NCBI RefSeq assembly: GCF_039503195.1
Contig: NZ_JBCJKP010000001.1
Span: 8,618,001 to 8,682,000, forward strand
Source of the DNA: Streptomyces mirabilis
GTDB lineage: Bacteria > Actinomycetota > Actinomycetes > Streptomycetales > Streptomycetaceae
Reading direction: 5' to 3'
Length of the DNA: 64,000 nucleotides
Shown piece by piece: positions 61,537 through 64,000 of this stretch. Position 1 is the stretch's first letter, and each line of letters begins with the position of its first letter. A program made the position numbers and the translations under genes. The notes below the pieces were generated by a model. It was not told the DNA's origin. It ran no database searches and saw only the letters and a list, made by a program, of their open reading frames with translations.

Positions 61537-62703
61537 TCACGCGTCCAGCCCGCCCCGCTCGACGAGCTGGCGCACGATCACGTTCCGCTGGATCTCGTTG
61601 GTGCCCTCGCCGACGATCATCAGCGGGGCGTCCCGGAAGTAGCGCTCGACGTCGAACTCGGTCGAGTAGCCGTAACCGCCGTGGATGCGCACGGCGTTGA
61701 GGGCGATCTGCATGGCGGTCTCGGAGGCGAACAGCTTGGCCATGCCCGCCTCCATGTCCACGCGCCGGCCGGCGTCGGCCTCGCGTGCGGCGTACAGGGT
61801 GAGGTGGCGCGCGGCGGAGAGGGACGTGGCCATCTCCGCGAGGTAGTTGCCGATCGACTGGTGCTGCCAGATGGGCTTGCCGAAGGACTCCCGTTCCTGT
61901 GCGTACGCGAGCGAGTCCTCCAGGGCCGCCCGGCCGACGCCGAGGGCGCGGGCGGCGACCTGGAGCCGCCCGGTCTCCAGCCCCTTCATCATCTGGACGA
62001 ACCCCTGGCCCTCGACTCCGCCCAGGACGGCGTCGGCCGGCGCGTGGTGGTCCTCGAAGGACAACTCGCAGCTCTCGACGCCCTTGTAGCCGAGCTTCGG
62101 AAGATCGCGGGAGACGGTGAGCCCGGGGCCGTGCTCGACGAGGAGGACGGAGATGCCCCGGTGGGCGGGGGTGGCGTCCGGATCGGTCTTGCACAGCAGG
62201 GCGATCAGCCCGGACCGCCGCGAGTTGGTGATCCACGTCTTCGAGCCGTTGACCACATAGCCGTCCGCCGTCCTGCGGGCGAGAGTTCGCATCGCCTGGA
62301 GGTCGGACCCGCCGCCGGGTTCGGTCAGAGCCATCGTCGCCCGGACCTCGCCGGTGGCCAGCCGCGGCAGCCAGCGGCGCTTCTGCTCCTCGGTGCCGAA
62401 CCGCAGCAGCAGCTTGGCCACCACGGTGTGGCCGCCCATCGCTCCCGCCAGGCTCATCCAGCCGCGGGCGAGCTCCTCCGTGACGAGCACATAACAGGAG
62501 GTGGAGACCTGTGTGCCGCCGTACTCCTCGGGGACGGCGAGCCCGAAGATCCCGAGCCTCTTCATCCGCTCGATCAGGGCTTCGGGATAGGTGTTGGCGT
62601 GTTCGAGTTCCCGGACGACCGGCTTGACGTCCTTGTCGACGAACTCGCGCACGGCGGCGACGACGAGCCGCTCGTCCTCGGACAGGACGTCGAGAGTGCT
62701 CAT
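61537..62703 (-). CDS. Acyl-CoA dehydrogenase
   Basis: A 388 aa flavoenzyme. FAD-binding and substrate motifs are MALTEPGGGSDLQAMRTLAR, then KTWITNSRRSGLIALLCKTD and RIHGGYGYSTEFDVERYFRD, with the catalytic Glu in VGEGTNEIQRNVI. It oxidises acyl-CoA to enoyl-CoA and passes electrons to ETF. It lies 60 bp after the CoA transferase gene on the same strand, so the two probably form an operon for degrading an organic acid. Confidence 0.93.
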   Translation of the reverse strand: MSTLDVLSEDERLVVAAVREFVDKDVKPVVRELEHANTYPEALIERMKRLGIFGLAVPEEYGGTQVSTSCYVLVTEELARGWMSLAGAMGGHTVVAKLLLRFGTEEQKRRWLPRLATGEVRATMALTEPGGGSDLQAMRTLARRTADGYVVNGSKTWITNSRRSGLIALLCKTDPDATPAHRGISVLLVEHGPGLTVSRDLPKLGYKGVESCELSFEDHHAPADAVLGGVEGQGFVQMMKGLETGRLQVAARALGVGRAALEDSLAYAQERESFGKPIWQHQSIGNYLAEMATSLSAARHLTLYAAREADAGRRVDMEAGMAKLFASETAMQIALNAVRIHGGYGYSTEFDVERYFRDAPLMIVGEGTNEIQRNVIVRQLVERGGLDA

Positions 62704-62763
62704 GCTGTGCCGCTCCTTCGGGGGACGGGCGCGGAAGGGGAGAGGAAGCTCAGGGCCGGGGAT

Positions 62764-63966
62764 TCACACGACGCCGTCGGCCCGGAGTGCGGCGATGTCG
62801 GCCGCGCTGTGTCCCAGCGCGGCCAGGATCGTGTCGGTGTGCTCGCCGACGGCGGGCACGGCGTCCATACGGGGAGTGACCCCGGACAGGTCGACGGGCG
62901 GCAGCAGCGCGGGCACGGGCCCCGCGCCCCCGGGCAGTCGGACGTCCTGCCAGCGGTGGCGCTCCTCGAGTACGGGGTGGGTGAGGAACTCCTCGACCGT
63001 GTTCACACCGGAGTTGGCGATCCCCACCGCGTCCAGCAGCTTCATCGCCTCCTGACTGTCCATCGCGCGGAACCGCGCGGCCACGATCGCGTTCAGCTCC
63101 TCCCGGTGGGACACACGGTCCGAGCCGGTGGCGAAACGCGGGTCGTCGACGAGGTCGGGGCGTCCCAGGAACCGCTCGCACAGCGCGGCCCATTCGCGCT
63201 CGTTCTGGATCGAGAAGAGCACGTCCTTGCCGTCGGCCGCGGGGTAGGCGCCGTACGGGGCGATGGTGGCGTGCTGGGTGCCGAGCCGTGGCGGCTGGGT
63301 GCCGCCGTGGCGCGTGTAGTACGCCGGCTGCCCCATCCACTCCGCCAGCGCCTCGAACAGCGAGACCTCCACCGCGCGGGCGACTCCCGTGGTGGCGCGC
63401 GTGAACAGGGCGGTGAGGACGCCCGAGTAGGCGTACATCCCGGCCGCGATGTCGGCGATCGACACCCCGGTCCGGGCGGACCCGTGGTCGTTCCCGGTCA
63501 GGGAGACCAGCCCGGTCTGGCACTGCACGAGCAGGTCGTACGCCTTGCGATCGGCCCAGGGCCCGCTGGTCCCGTATCCGGAGATGGTGCACGGGATCAG
63601 AGACGGGTACCGCTCCCGCAACGCCGGGGCGTCCAGCCCGAGCCGGGTGGCCGCGCCCGGCGCCAGGTTCTGTACGAAGACGTCGGCACCGGCGAGCAGT
63701 CGCTCCAGGACGTCCCGCCCCCGGGCCGACTTCAGGTCCAGGGTCAGGGACTCCTTGGAGCGGTTGAGCCATACGAAGTAGCTGGACTCGCCGTGCACGG
63801 TGGTGTCGTAGCGACGGGCGAAGTCGCCGCCTCCCGGGCGCTCCACCTTGATCACCCGGGCGCCGAGGTCGGCCAGCTGACGGGTGGCGTAGGGCGCCGC
63901 CACCGCCTGCTCGACGCTGACGACGGTGATGCCGGAGAGCGGAAGCGCTTCGGAGAGCTCGGTCAT
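62764..63966 (-). CDS. CaiB/BaiF-family CoA transferase
   Basis: A 400 aa class III CoA transferase. LSGITVVSVEQAVAAPYATR starts the fold. VIKVERPGGGDFARRYD and SSYFVWLNRSKESLTLDLKS follow, with the catalytic Asp expected at VSIADIAAGMYAYSG. GTSGPWADRKAYDLLVQCQT is also typical. It moves CoA between an acyl-CoA and a free acid, feeding the acyl-CoA dehydrogenase downstream. The ATG at 63966 follows GGAGGTCGCCCC. Confidence 0.93.
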   Translation of the reverse strand: MTELSEALPLSGITVVSVEQAVAAPYATRQLADLGARVIKVERPGGGDFARRYDTTVHGESSYFVWLNRSKESLTLDLKSARGRDVLERLLAGADVFVQNLAPGAATRLGLDAPALRERYPSLIPCTISGYGTSGPWADRKAYDLLVQCQTGLVSLTGNDHGSARTGVSIADIAAGMYAYSGVLTALFTRATTGVARAVEVSLFEALAEWMGQPAYYTRHGGTQPPRLGTQHATIAPYGAYPAADGKDVLFSIQNEREWAALCERFLGRPDLVDDPRFATGSDRVSHREELNAIVAARFRAMDSQEAMKLLDAVGIANSGVNTVEEFLTHPVLEERHRWQDVRLPGGAGPVPALLPPVDLSGVTPRMDAVPAVGEHTDTILAALGHSAADIAALRADGVV

Positions 63967-64000
63967 GGGGCGACCTCCAGAGGCTGGCCGGGAGACCGCG

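Overview
The window is actinobacterial and almost certainly from a Streptomyces chromosome. The DNA is very GC-rich, with codon usage to match, and GTG or TTG starts are common. Marker families include BldB-type DUF397, GAF-ANTAR and SigB/F-type regulators, twin XRE/MmyB regulators, DUF5994, DUF1003, an Rv0909-type antitoxin-like protein and zinc-independent ribosomal protein paralogues. The density of broken genes (about 25 truncated or frameshifted genes) fits a recombination-prone chromosome arm rather than the core. All calls come from reading the sequence; no database search was run.

Region by region. (1) 1-5.5 kb: the 5' part of an L,D-transpeptidase, a scrap-heap of helicase, hybrid histidine kinase and inverted receiver fragments, an RNA-end-processing 2H protein with an MJ1316 domain, and a large unknown protein. 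(2) 5.7-13 kb: a fused double alpha/beta hydrolase with a divergent MerR regulator, then stress-type genes (DUF1003, a SigB/F-like sigma factor, an ANTAR protein with two overlapping small genes, small membrane proteins). (3) 13-21.8 kb: a desaturase fused by read-through to DUF5994, remnants of XRE, MFS, amidase and AraC genes, two methyltransferases, a BlaI repressor whose M56 partner has collapsed, and a lipoprotein. (4) 22-29.6 kb: an accessory zone with a gene-poor repeat field, ISL3 and integrase remnants, a tRNA 3'-half with a terminator (possible att site), a heme-binding-like FABP protein, a two-domain PD-(D/E)XK-like nuclease and a DUF397 protein.

(5) 29.6-31.9 kb: an intact polymorphic-toxin operon: WXG100-like protein, toxin with a C-terminal CdiA-CT RNase A-like domain, and a duplicated CdiI-type immunity protein. 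(6) 32-34.3 kb: decaying phage head-tail and tail genes. (7) 34.4-36.7 kb: a TnpB-only IS200/IS605-type element inserted in a TetR gene. (8) 36.8-41.6 kb: a frameshifted P450, a truncated kinase/TPR gene joined to a truncated coiled-coil gene, a structured RNA with an intrinsic terminator, and the rpmG-rpmE2-rpmJ paralogue cluster. (9) 41.7-52.4 kb: a two-component system, a DUF418-like membrane protein, a TetR regulator, lipoprotein and secreted proteins, and a glycosyltransferase. (10) 53-64 kb: a MarR/MFS pair with repeated operators, an SDR and TetR gene sharing one operator sequence, a MoxR/VWA pair, a FabH-like synthase, a dienelactone-hydrolase-like protein, an acyl-CoA dehydrogenase and a CaiB-type CoA transferase.

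How the genes work together. The clearest functional units are the toxin-immunity operon, the divergent regulator/transporter and regulator/hydrolase pairs, the TetR-SDR regulon, the MoxR/VWA chaperone pair, the low-zinc ribosomal cluster, and the acyl-CoA dehydrogenase/CoA-transferase pair at the right edge.
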